A stretch of DNA of 13,850 bases from JBQCHF01 sp051953655 (GCA_051953655.1 JBQCIO010000041.1:1-13850), one strand, 5' to 3'. Shown: positions 1 to 6,825, counted from the first letter of the stretch. A program made the numbers and translations. Notes: generated from the letters alone by a model not told the origin.

Positions 1-1
1 C

Positions 2-754
2 GGGGTGGGGGTCACCTGGTACACGTGGCTGGAGCAGGGGCGGGACATCAATCCCTCGCGGCAGGTCGTCGAGGCGGTGGGCCGCGCGCTGCGGCTCACC
101 GACGCCCAGCACGGCTACGCCCTCGGCCTGGCCGGGTTCGCGCCGGGCCGCCCGGCCGAGGTCGCCACCGTGGCTGACGCCCCCGCGCACGTGCAGCGGC
201 TGCTCGACGCCCTGGGCGACAACCCCGCCTACGCCCTGGCCCCGGACTGGGGGATCGCCGGCTGGAACGCCGCCTACGAGTGGCTCTACCCGGCCGTCGC
301 CACCGTGCCGGCGGCCGAGCGCAACCTGCTCTGGCTGGTCTTCACCGACCCGGGCGTGCGCGAGCTGCTCGACGACTGGGACGTGACCAGCCGGCACTTC
401 CTGGCCCAGTTCCGCGCCGAGGCCGGCCCGCGGCTGGGCGACCCGGTCTACGTCGAGCTGGTCGACCGGCTGCTGGCCGCCAGCCCGGCCTTCCGCGACG
501 GCTGGGCGCGCCACGACATCGGCGGTTTCGAGTCCAGGGAACGCGTCTTCCACCATCCTTCGGCCGGGACTCTGCGCTACGAGCACCACCAGCTGCGCCC
601 GTCGGACCATCCCGAGCTGCAGCTGGTCGTCTACACGAGCCTGCGCCAGGCAGCGAGGGGGAGTTCCGGCACCGGGGCCGGTAGGGGGCGACACGCGCCT
701 GCGCGTCGTGCCAGTCCGTCGTGGTCAGGCACTCGTGCCCGTCGTCATCGGTAG
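2..754 (+). CDS. XRE-family regulator with MmyB-like ligand-binding domain (5' partial)
   Basis: This is a cytoplasmic DNA-binding regulator of the XRE/MmyB type common in actinobacteria. The frame is open through the left edge, so the true start and first helices lie outside the window; the GTG at 5 is internal. What remains begins with the recognition-helix end of the HTH (VTWYTWLEQGRDI). A linker follows, then the MmyB-like domain recognised by NPAYALAPDWGIAGWNAAYEWLYP, LVFTDPGVRELLDDW and the closing HHQLRPSDHPELQLVVYT. After that point (about base 635) the protein turns into a low-complexity Arg/Ser/Gly tail of some 38 residues. The +1 frame there reads EPAPGSEGEFRHRGR and stops at 684, which looks like the family's natural end, so a one-base deletion is suspected. 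The target and ligand are unknown. The heliorhodopsin gene starts 101 bases downstream on the same strand. Confidence 0.8.
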   Translation, partial: GVGVTWYTWLEQGRDINPSRQVVEAVGRALRLTDAQHGYALGLAGFAPGRPAEVATVADAPAHVQRLLDALGDNPAYALAPDWGIAGWNAAYEWLYPAVATVPAAERNLLWLVFTDPGVRELLDDWDVTSRHFLAQFRAEAGPRLGDPVYVELVDRLLAASPAFRDGWARHDIGGFESRERVFHHPSAGTLRYEHHQLRPSDHPELQLVVYTSLRQAARGSSGTGAGRGRHAPARRASPSWSGTRARRHR

Positions 755-855
755 CCGGTCCGACAGCCACGGTCGGGGGACGTCAGACCCTGGATGCCTC
801 GTCCAGCCCCCTGAAGCATCGGCGCATCACGCGGGGAACGGGGGGCGTCGTGTCC

Positions 856-1641
856 ATGGACAGCGTCGCGGCGACGCACAGCGCGGTCACGTCGACGGCC
901 GGCCGCTACCGGCGGCTGCGCACGCTCAACGTCGCCGCCTTCGCCCTTCTCGCCTCAGAGGGCCTCTACATGCTGGTGGCCAGCAACCGGCTCGCGCTTC
1001 CGGTCACCGCTTCGTTCCTGGGCGACGACCCGGTGCGCGTCACCCGCCCGACCCTGCCGGAGACGGTGTTCTCGGTGCGCATCGGGCCGGCTGTGGCCAC
1101 CTTCCTGCTGCTGGCGGCGCTCGACCACGCGGTGGTGGCCGCTCCACGAGCGCACCGGTGGTACGAGCGGTGCCTGGACCGGCACGCCAACTACGCACGC
1201 TGGATCGAGTACTCGGTCAGTGCCTCGATCATGATCGTGCTCATCGGTATGTTCGTCGGGATCCGTGACGTGGCGGCCGTGGCAGCGGTGTTCGCGGCCA
1301 ACACCGGCATGATCCTCTTCGGGCTGCTGATGGAGCGTCAGCAGCGACCGGGCACCGCCGACTGGAGCGCGTTCTGGTTCGGCTCGCTGCTCGGTGTCGC
1401 ACCGTGGGTTCTCATCTCGGTCTACGTGGCGCAGCCGCCGACGGTGCCGGGCTTCGTCTACGCCATCACCGTCGTGCAGTTCGTGCTGTTCTCCAGCTTC
1501 GCCGGCACCATGGCGCTGCAGTACGCGCAGGTCCGCTGGTGGCGGGACTACGCGCACGGTGAGGCCACCTACATCGTGCTGAGCCTGATCGCGAAGTCCC
1601 TGCTCGCGTGGCTCATCTTCGCGAACGTGCTCCGGACGTGA
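856..1641 (+). CDS. Heliorhodopsin
   Basis: A retinal-binding seven-helix membrane protein of the heliorhodopsin family, believed to be a light sensor or signalling protein rather than a pump and inserted with its N-terminus inside the cell. The 261-residue length is normal for the family. Hallmarks are RWIEYSVSASIMIVLI (Glu118, the Schiff-base counter-ion position), MILFGLLME, FWFGSLLGVAPW, PGFVYAI and YIVLSLIAKSLLAW. The last carries the retinal lysine Lys247 (codon 1594-1596), with Ser243 one turn earlier. Compared from memory with the type protein 48C12, His80 is kept (His91), but the TM1 His23 position appears to be Leu32, with Glu35 and Asp90 as extra acidic residues nearby. The ATG at 856 is chosen; a GTG at 850 in the same frame is better spaced from the purine-rich GGGGAACGGGGG (833-845) and would add two residues. 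No retinal or carotenoid synthesis gene is in the window. Family assignment is very secure; the physiological role is unknown. Confidence 0.95.
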   Translation: MDSVAATHSAVTSTAGRYRRLRTLNVAAFALLASEGLYMLVASNRLALPVTASFLGDDPVRVTRPTLPETVFSVRIGPAVATFLLLAALDHAVVAAPRAHRWYERCLDRHANYARWIEYSVSASIMIVLIGMFVGIRDVAAVAAVFAANTGMILFGLLMERQQRPGTADWSAFWFGSLLGVAPWVLISVYVAQPPTVPGFVYAITVVQFVLFSSFAGTMALQYAQVRWWRDYAHGEATYIVLSLIAKSLLAWLIFANVLRT

Positions 1642-1672
1642 GCTGGTACGACCGCGTCATGGACCGCGGCCA

Positions 1673-1708
1673 CCGTCCGGCCGCGGCGGTGGGACCGCGG
1701 CCGGGCGG
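1673..1708. terminator. Bidirectional hairpin between convergent genes
   Basis: A perfect 10-bp inverted repeat, CCGGCCGCGG (1677-1686) and CCGCGGCCGG (1695-1704), has an 8-base loop. One G-T pair and three further pairs extend it outward to 1673/1708. It lies in the 74-base gap between the 3' ends of the heliorhodopsin gene and the minus-strand secreted-protein gene, so it can serve both. No T tract follows, as is common in GC-rich actinobacteria. Confidence 0.65.
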
Positions 1709-1715
1709 CGACCGG

Positions 1716-2150
1716 CTACTTCTGGACCGCCGCCACCGCGAACCTCACGCGGACGGTGTCCGTGGGCTGCGTGCCCGGCGGAAGCTGGTCGCCGGGCTCG
1801 AGGAAGCCGGCTAGCGGCCCCGTCATGTCCTGCGAGCAGGTGATGGTCGGCTGGTTGTGGTTGGCGTTGCCGCCGCCTTTGTCCGAGCCGCCGCTGAACA
1901 GCGTCGTCCCGGTGGTGAGGTCGAGCGCCGAGAAGGTGAACGACACCGGGATCAGGTGGCCGTCGGGCGTCTGACCCACGCCCCAGCCGCCGTGCTCGCT
2001 GCTGTTGTTGCCGTGCGTGGTGATCGCGACGCCGCCCAGGGCGCCGCAGTCGTAGATGTCGGTCGACGCCGCCGCGCTCGCGGCCGCCGGCACGGCGAGC
2101 GGTGCGAGGACGAGTGCGGCCACGGTGGTCGCGCGAAGTGCTGTGCGCAT
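1716..2150 (-). CDS. Small secreted protein of unknown function
   Basis: A 144-residue exported protein that I do not recognise. Residues 1-28 form a classic Sec signal peptide: MRTALRATT, a hydrophobic core AALVLAPLAV, then a PAAASAAAS region with likely signal-peptidase I cleavage after residue 26 or 28. The mature part of about 117 residues is Gly/Thr/Asn-rich. It has exactly two cysteines, Cys35 (YDCGALGG) and Cys105 (TITCSQD), which could form one disulfide, and a C-terminal strand-like TVRVRFAVAAVQK. The pattern suggests a small beta-rich extracellular domain. The ATG at 2150 is preferred over the upstream in-frame start at 2270 because it begins the signal peptide directly and follows a GGGGGG ribosome-binding site (complement of 2155-2160). 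The gene stands alone and converges on the heliorhodopsin gene. Confidence 0.75.
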   Translation of the reverse strand: MRTALRATTVAALVLAPLAVPAAASAAASTDIYDCGALGGVAITTHGNNSSEHGGWGVGQTPDGHLIPVSFTFSALDLTTGTTLFSGGSDKGGGNANHNQPTITCSQDMTGPLAGFLEPGDQLPPGTQPTDTVRVRFAVAAVQK

Positions 2151-2241
2151 GGATCCCCCCACGGGGTCGGTGTGGGCGCCGGTCGAGGCCGGCCGGCGCT
2201 GCCCCCGAGCGGTCACACTGTGTGCGTCGCGCGCGGGACCG

Positions 2242-2270
2242 ACAAGATCACGGCGGGTAAAGAGAGTCAA
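2242..2270 (-). promoter_or_regulatory. Candidate promoter for the secreted-protein gene
   Basis: On the minus strand TTGACT (2270-2265), 17 bases, then TCTTGT (2247-2242) resembles a housekeeping -35/-10 pair. It would give a leader of roughly 85 bases before the ATG at 2150. The -35 match is good and the -10 match is poor. The rest of the 2151-2389 gap shows no other gene. Confidence 0.35.
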
Positions 2271-2342
2271 AAGCCCCGAAGAATCACCAGGCGGTGCAAG
2301 GGTTCCTTCCCGGGTGTCCGAACGATGAGTGCGTAAATGACC

Positions 2343-2378
2343 ACGGAGGGCGAGCAGCAGGTGCCGCTCGCCCTCCGT
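2343..2378 (-). terminator. Terminator hairpin after the MFS/NTF2 operon
   Basis: A perfect 13-bp inverted repeat, ACGGAGGGCGAGC (2343-2355) and GCTCGCCCTCCGT (2366-2378), has a 10-base loop. It begins 11 bases beyond the stop codon of the minus-strand NTF2-like gene. The position and strength suit a Rho-independent terminator of that operon, although only a weak T-containing stretch follows on the minus strand. Confidence 0.75.
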
Positions 2379-2389
2379 CTGCCCTGCGA

Positions 2390-2755
2390 TCAGCTCGGGA
2401 CCTGGTCCAGGAAGCCGTGCACGTCGGTGATCCGGCCGTCCTCGGCGAGCACGGCGACGTCGAAGCCGACCACTGGCGCAACCGGAGCACCGTCCGGGCC
2501 GAGGGCCCAGCTGAAGCGCAGCCGGCCGTGGTGGCCGTCGACCGGTCCGGCCAGGCGGAAGACCCAGCCGGGGAACTGCTGGTGCACCGCGCCGATGACG
2601 GCGAACAGGGCGTCGGCGCCGCGCACCTGCGCCAGCGGGTCGACGTAGCCGACGTCGTCGCGGAACACCGTGAGCAGCCGCTGGGCGCGCAGCTCGGCGT
2701 CGGTCTCGTTCCAGACGTCCAGGTAGGACTGGGCGAGGCGCTGGTAGTCCACCAT
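2390..2755 (-). CDS. SnoaL/NTF2-fold protein
   Basis: A 121-residue single-domain protein of the NTF2-like superfamily, of the polyketide-cyclase SnoaL-like or ketosteroid-isomerase-like type. The pattern is characteristic: N-terminal helix DYQRLAQSYLDVWNETDAELR, then FRDDVGYVDPLAQVRGADALFAVIGAVHQQFPGW, paired strands VFRLAGPVDGHHGRLRFSWALG, and the closing VVGFDVAVLAEDGRITDVHGFLDQVPS. Members range from enzymes to small-molecule-binding proteins, so the exact role cannot be read from sequence. The ATG at 2755 sits behind a near-perfect ribosome-binding site, AAGGAGG, four bases upstream. Only 20 bases separate it from the stop of the MFS exporter gene upstream, so the two are almost surely co-transcribed under the MerR regulator. 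It may bind or modify the exported compound; that is inference from context. Confidence 0.85.
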   Translation of the reverse strand: MVDYQRLAQSYLDVWNETDAELRAQRLLTVFRDDVGYVDPLAQVRGADALFAVIGAVHQQFPGWVFRLAGPVDGHHGRLRFSWALGPDGAPVAPVVGFDVAVLAEDGRITDVHGFLDQVPS

Positions 2756-2775
2756 GGTTCCTCCTTCGTGGGAGC

Positions 2776-4203
2776 TCAGCGGTCGGTCCGCTGGGCGGGG
2801 AGCCGGACGGCGCAGGTCGCGACGGCGGCGAGCAGTGCGGCCAGCACGGCGGCGCTGACCGAGAAGGCGTGCGCGACGCCGGCCCGCAGGCCGCCGAAGA
2901 ACACGAGGCCCACAGCCGCCACGCCCAGGGCGTTGCCGACCTGCTGCACGGTGGCGAGCAGGCCTCCCACCGCTCCGGCGCGCGCCGGGTCGACGGAGGC
3001 GAGGACGACGGTGGTGATGGGGGCCAGGCACAGCCCCATGCCGGCGCCGCTGAGCAGCAGCCCGGGCAGGAGCGCGGGGACGCCGTGCCCGGCGGCGACG
3101 AGCTCGGCCAGGTGCCCAGCGGCCAGCGCCGCCGCGCCCACGACGACGACGGAGCGGCCGTGTCGCGCGGTCAGCGCCGGAGCGCGCGTCGACGCGACCA
3201 GGTAGGCGGCGGCGAGCACCGAGAAGACCAGCCCGGCCCGCAGTGCGGACTGGTGCAGCCCGCCCTGCAGGTAGAGGGCGAGGACGAGGAAGTAGGAGGC
3301 CTGCCCGCCCCAGAAGCCCAGCTGCACGAGCAGGCCGCGTCGGAAGGCGGCCTCGGCGAACCAGCCGGGCTCGACCAGCGCCGAGCCGCCGGCGCGCACC
3401 GCGCGCCGCTGCTGGAGGGCGAATCCGAGAGCCAGCAACGGAACTGCCGCCAGCGAGAGGAACGCCCACGCGGGCCAGCCCTGCTGGCGGCCGTCGAGCA
3501 GCGGCAGGAGCAGCGCCGTCAGCGCGGCCGTGGCCAGCAGCAGCCCGACCACGTCGATGCGCGCCCGCGAGAGGGCCGGTGTCGGCGGGAGGATGACGGG
3601 CAGCGCGGCCAGGGCGACCAGCCCCACCGGCACGTTGAGCAGGAACACCGCGCGCCAGCCCAGGCCGGCGAGGTCGAGCTGCAGCAGCGCGCCGCCGAGG
3701 AGCTGGCCGTCGGCGGCGGCCACCCCCATCACGGTGGCGTAGGCGCCCACGGCGCGGGCGCGGTCGGCTCCGGTGTAGAGGGTGCCCAGGAGCGCGAGCA
3801 CGGTCGGCTGGACGAGCGCGGCGCTGGCCCCCTGCGCCAGCCGCGCGAGCACCAGCACCTCCCCGTTCGGGGCGAGCCCGCAGGCCAGCGAGGACACCGT
3901 GAACGCGGCGATGCCCAGGGCGAGCAGCCGTCGCCGGCCGATGCGGTCGCCGAGCCGGCCCGCGGCCAGCACGAGCACCGCGAAGGTGAGGCCGTAGCCG
4001 GCCACGACCCACTCCAGGGTGGCCGGGCCCGCCCGCAGGTCGCGCTGCAGCGAGGGCAGCGCCACGTTGACGACGAAGAAGTCGAGGACGACCAGGAAGG
4101 TCCCGGCGAGCAGCACCGGCAGCGGCAGCCAGCGGCCGGCGCGCAGCCGGGGCGCTGTGCCGGGGAGCGGCGAGGCGATGGGGAGGGAGCGGAGAACCGT
4201 CAT
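2776..4203 (-). CDS. MFS drug exporter, DHA2 (14-helix) family
   Basis: A 475-residue inner-membrane transporter of the DHA2 family (EmrB/QacA type), expected to export a small organic molecule in exchange for protons. After a 25-residue cytoplasmic N-terminus comes TM1 with the family signature LDFFVVNVALP (Asp41), the loop motif A GRLGDRIGRRR (82-92), and LARLAQGASAALVQPTVLAL. The TM5 antiporter motif is GQLLGG (166-171), with Gln where many relatives have Pro, as in a common actinobacterial subgroup. WRAVFLLNVPVG follows, and the number of hydrophobic stretches suits 14 helices. The C-terminal half contains PGLLLSGAGMGLCLAPITTVVLAS. The ATG at 4203 has no ribosome-binding site; a promoter ends seven bases upstream, so the message is probably leaderless. 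It is divergent from the MerR gene and the first gene of the operon with the NTF2-like gene. The substrate is unknown. Confidence 0.93.
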   Translation of the reverse strand: MTVLRSLPIASPLPGTAPRLRAGRWLPLPVLLAGTFLVVLDFFVVNVALPSLQRDLRAGPATLEWVVAGYGLTFAVLVLAAGRLGDRIGRRRLLALGIAAFTVSSLACGLAPNGEVLVLARLAQGASAALVQPTVLALLGTLYTGADRARAVGAYATVMGVAAADGQLLGGALLQLDLAGLGWRAVFLLNVPVGLVALAALPVILPPTPALSRARIDVVGLLLATAALTALLLPLLDGRQQGWPAWAFLSLAAVPLLALGFALQQRRAVRAGGSALVEPGWFAEAAFRRGLLVQLGFWGGQASYFLVLALYLQGGLHQSALRAGLVFSVLAAAYLVASTRAPALTARHGRSVVVVGAAALAAGHLAELVAAGHGVPALLPGLLLSGAGMGLCLAPITTVVLASVDPARAGAVGGLLATVQQVGNALGVAAVGLVFFGGLRAGVAHAFSVSAAVLAALLAAVATCAVRLPAQRTDR

Positions 4204-4210
4204 GCCGAGA

Positions 4211-4241
4211 GTTCTCCGGTCTCCCGCAGCGGGAGAGTCAA
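4211..4241 (-). promoter_or_regulatory. MerR-controlled promoter of the MFS operon
   Basis: Read on the minus strand: TTGACT (4241-4236), a 19-base spacer, and GAGAAC (4216-4211) as a weak -10. A 17-base palindrome, TCTCCCGC-T-GCGGGAGA (4236-4220, centre 4228), overlaps the spacer. A 19-base spacer with an internal dyad is the known hallmark of promoters that MerR-family activators distort to switch on. The -10 ends seven bases before the ATG at 4203, which predicts a leaderless transcript. Confidence 0.75.
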
Positions 4242-4268
4242 GGCCCCCGTCGCGCGCCGGTCCCGCGG

Positions 4269-4299
4269 TTGACCCTCCCGCCGGGGGAGGGTTCAGCGT
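4269..4299 (+). promoter_or_regulatory. MerR-controlled autoregulatory promoter
   Basis: TTGACC (4269-4274), a 19-base spacer, and CAGCGT (4294-4299) lead into the ATG at 4306. The dyad ACCCTCCC (4272-4279) and GGGAGGGT (4285-4292) is centred at 4282, which is 13 bases from the start of the -35 box, exactly as in the divergent promoter. The half-sites CTCCC/GGGAG are shared by both. The predicted transcription start falls at or next to the A of the ATG, so this message also looks leaderless. Confidence 0.75.
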
Positions 4300-4305
4300 G
4301 TGGCC

Positions 4306-5127
4306 ATGACGACCCGGCTCTCCATCGGTGACTTCTCGCGCATGACCTACCTGAGCGTGAAGGCGTTGCGGCACTACCACGACGTCGGCGTGCTCGAGCC
4401 GGCGGAGATCGACCCCTCGTCGGGATACCGGTACTACGCCCCCAGCCAGGTCGGGGTGGCCCAGATGATCCGCCGGCTGCGCGACCTCGGCATGCCGCTG
4501 GAGGACGTGCGCGCCATCGTGCGGGCGCCCGACGCCGGCAGCCGGGACTCCGCGTTGGTCGCGCACCTGCGCCGGATGGAGCAGCTGCTCGAGCAGACCC
4601 AGCAGACCGTGGCGTCGCTGCGGTCCCTGCTGGAGCAGCCGCGCGAGGACGTCGGGGTGCAGCGCCGGCACCTGGCCGCCACCCGTGCGCTGGTGATCCG
4701 CGACGAGGTGCGCGCGGAGGACGCCGTCGCCTGGTGGATGGACGCCTTCTCCGTGCTGCACCGCGCCCTGGCCGGGAGCGGTCTGAGCCGCGGCGGGGCG
4801 GACGGAGCCCTGTTCCCGCGGGAGTTCTTCGAGGACGAAGTTGGCGACGTCGTCGCGTTCGTGCCCGTGTCCGACACGCCGTCGGAGGGCGTGCTGCCCG
4901 GGCGGGTCACGCTCGGGACGGTCCCGGCCAGCGACGTGGCCGTGCTCGTGCACGAGGGGCCGTTCGGCGACCTGGACCGCACCTACGGCGCCCTGGGCAC
5001 CTGGGTGCTCGAGCGTGCCGCCGGGGCGCCCGGCCCGATCCGCGAGTACTACCTGCCCACCGGCGCCCCGGACGACCTGCTCGCGCACGTGACCGAGGTG
5101 TGCTGGCCGGTGACGGCACCGACGTGA
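4306..5127 (+). CDS. MerR-family activator with GyrI-like effector domain
   Basis: A 273-residue ligand-responsive regulator of the BmrR/TipA-like branch of the MerR family. Residues 1-70 form the winged HTH (RLSIGDFSRMTYLSVKALRH, then GVLEPAEIDPSSGYRYYAPSQV and RRLRDLGMPLEDVRAIV). Residues about 75-115 form the dimerising coiled coil (HLRRMEQLLEQTQQTVASLRSLLEQ). Residues about 120-273 are a GyrI-like small-molecule pocket ending in REYYLPTGAPDDLLAHVTEVCWPV. The N-terminal helix lacks the cysteines that would suggest a metal sensor, so a hydrophobic drug-like ligand is expected. The ATG at 4306 is preferred over the in-frame GTG at 4300 because no ribosome-binding site precedes either and the promoter predicts initiation at the ATG. 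It is divergent from the MFS exporter gene, and the two matched promoters imply autoregulation plus activation of the exporter. Confidence 0.93.
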   Translation: MTTRLSIGDFSRMTYLSVKALRHYHDVGVLEPAEIDPSSGYRYYAPSQVGVAQMIRRLRDLGMPLEDVRAIVRAPDAGSRDSALVAHLRRMEQLLEQTQQTVASLRSLLEQPREDVGVQRRHLAATRALVIRDEVRAEDAVAWWMDAFSVLHRALAGSGLSRGGADGALFPREFFEDEVGDVVAFVPVSDTPSEGVLPGRVTLGTVPASDVAVLVHEGPFGDLDRTYGALGTWVLERAAGAPGPIREYYLPTGAPDDLLAHVTEVCWPVTAPT

Positions 5128-5139
5128 AGATCAACCGCG

Positions 5140-5194
5140 CTGGGTGAGGGGCACCCTGAGCCAATAGGTTCGGGTCCGGGTGCCCCTCACCCAG
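5140..5194. terminator. Strong bidirectional terminator between convergent genes
   Basis: A perfect 17-bp inverted repeat, CTGGGTGAGGGGCACCC (5140-5156) and GGGTGCCCCTCACCCAG (5178-5194), has a 21-base loop. The loop itself can form a short GAGCC/GGTTC helix. It fills the 76-base gap between the stop codons of the MerR gene and the esterase gene, and so can end both transcripts. Confidence 0.88.
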
Positions 5195-5203
5195 TCGAGA
5201 CGA

Positions 5204-6700
5204 TCAGCGCACGCCGTGCCAGACCTCGCGGCGCTCGGGCGCGGGGTCGTCGACGACCTCGGTGGGCAGGCCGAACCGGCAGACCGTGCGGCGCTCGCCG
5301 TAGGGCGCCCAGCCGGGCTCGCCCTTGGCGGCGTAGTCGACCCAGGCGCGGTGCATCTCGTCGGCCAGGGACTGCGGGCGGTCCGGGCCGGCCAGCGGCG
5401 CGCCGGCCGGGTCGTCGACGTTGTCGAAGACGAAGCCGATCTCCAGCGCGTGGCAGGCGCCGAGCCGGCCGCCGAACTGCGGCGAGCGCCAGGTGAACTC
5501 GTAGACGTGGGTGTCCGCGCCGTGCGCGGCGCGGGCCTCGGCGAGGCGCACCGCGGGGACGCGGAAGAACCAGTCGCCCACGCTGGCGACCATGAGGTCG
5601 CCGGGGGAGGCGTCGGCCGCGCCGGCCCGGTAGACGCTGAGGACGGCGTCGGGGTCCGCGCCCAGGCCGGTCAGCACCCGGCGCAGGTGCTCGTCGCTGA
5701 TGTGGTCGACGATCCCGGTGGGCACGAGGAAGAACGCGTGCTCGTCGCTGTTGTGGCCCACCATCAGCTCGACGTCGGCGCCGACGCCCTGGGCGATCCG
5801 CTCGATGGGGAGCGCCGGGACGACCTCTCCGTCCACGCACGGCTCCCAGGCCATGGAGTGGGTGGCGATCTCGCCCCACACGCGCGGGTCCGGCGCGGTG
5901 GCGATGGCGGCCGACAGCGCGGCCTGCGCGGCCACCAGGTCGGCCGGCGGCACCGCCGCGAAGCCGGCCGCGGTCGGCTCCACGCCGAGCTGCTCGGCCA
6001 GCGCGGCGGTGACCTTCTGGGCGGTGGCGCGGGACATGGCGTTGTGGCCGCCGCCGCTCTGCGCCACGGCGCGGCGGAACAGTCCCTGCGCGGCGGGCAT
6101 GGACAGCAGGGTGATCACACTCATCGCGCCGGCGGACTCGCCGAAGACGGTCACCTGCTCCGGGTCGCCGCCGAACGCGGCGATGTTGTCGCGCACCCAC
6201 GCCAGCGCGGCCACCTGGTCGAGCAGGCCGCGGTTGGCCGGGGCGTCGTCGAGCAGCAGGAAGCCCTCGGCGCCGAGGCGGTAGTTGAGGGTGACGCAGA
6301 CAACGCCGTCGCGGGCGAAGCGCGAGCCGTCGTAGGTGGGGATGGCGCCGCTGCCGTTGACGAACGCGCCGCCGTGGATCCACACCAGGACCGGCCGGCG
6401 GGCGTCGTCCAGGGCGGGGGTCCACACGTTGAGGTTGAGGCAGTCCTCGCCCGGCACGACGACCTCGGGGAGGATCTGGTCCACCGGCGGGGGGTAGCCG
6501 GGCTTGGGCGCGGTGGGTCCGTAGGCCAGGGCGTCGCGGACGCCGTCCCAGGACGGCGCCGGAGCGGGGGCGGCGAACCGGTGCGGGCCGAAGGGTGGGG
6601 CGGCGTAGGGGATGCCCTTGAAGGACAGCACTCCGTCCTTCTCGCTGCCGCGCAGGTCTCCCTGCGCCGTGGTCACGACCGGACCGTCCGTGCCCTGCAT
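5204..6700 (-). CDS. Type-B carboxylesterase (alpha/beta hydrolase)
   Basis: A 498-residue serine esterase of the carboxylesterase type-B (acetylcholinesterase-like, para-nitrobenzyl esterase) family, hydrolysing carboxylic esters. All signatures are present in order: FKGIPYAAPPFGPHRF (28-42), EDCLNLNVWTP (85-95), oxyanion loop HGGAF (109-113), nucleophile elbow FGESAGAMSV with Ser189, acid Glu320 in GHNSDEHAFF, and His417 in ACHALEIGFVFDN. The C-terminal AWVDYAAKGEPGW is also typical. Length is normal and there is no signal peptide, so it is probably cytoplasmic. The ATG at 6700 follows a GAGGAGG ribosome-binding site six to seven bases upstream. It is transcribed alone, divergent from the hydrolase pair starting at 6826 and convergent with the MerR gene. 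The substrate is not predictable; proximity to the exporter module is suggestive only. Confidence 0.96.
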   Translation of the reverse strand: MQGTDGPVVTTAQGDLRGSEKDGVLSFKGIPYAAPPFGPHRFAAPAPAPSWDGVRDALAYGPTAPKPGYPPPVDQILPEVVVPGEDCLNLNVWTPALDDARRPVLVWIHGGAFVNGSGAIPTYDGSRFARDGVVCVTLNYRLGAEGFLLLDDAPANRGLLDQVAALAWVRDNIAAFGGDPEQVTVFGESAGAMSVITLLSMPAAQGLFRRAVAQSGGGHNAMSRATAQKVTAALAEQLGVEPTAAGFAAVPPADLVAAQAALSAAIATAPDPRVWGEIATHSMAWEPCVDGEVVPALPIERIAQGVGADVELMVGHNSDEHAFFLVPTGIVDHISDEHLRRVLTGLGADPDAVLSVYRAGAADASPGDLMVASVGDWFFRVPAVRLAEARAAHGADTHVYEFTWRSPQFGGRLGACHALEIGFVFDNVDDPAGAPLAGPDRPQSLADEMHRAWVDYAAKGEPGWAPYGERRTVCRFGLPTEVVDDPAPERREVWHGVR

Positions 6701-6825
6701 GCTGCCGCCTCCTCGCGTCCGCTGCTGCCGGATGCTGCCACACGGCCCGGCGACCTACACTTCACCGCGTCAGCACGGCGGGTCGCCCGCACGGCGGTCC
6801 CCTTCTCTCGCAACGGAGCTTCGCC

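Noticed and set aside
721..855. An N-terminal extension of the heliorhodopsin to the upstream GTG at 721.
   Set aside because: It would overlap the regulator gene and add about 45 residues with no family counterpart; the ATG at 856 or GTG at 850 gives a normal length and lies behind a purine-rich ribosome-binding site.
4204..5088. The minus-strand frame of the MFS gene stays open far upstream, across the MerR gene, giving a possible 770-residue protein.
   Set aside because: The extension is Arg/Gly/His-rich antisense of the MerR gene with no domain. The ATG at 4203 begins a normal MFS N-terminus and lies just behind a good promoter.
856..6700. A light-driven system joining the heliorhodopsin, the exporter module and the esterase.
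   Set aside because: The genes lie on different strands and are separated by three strong hairpins, with no shared promoter motif; only physical proximity links them.
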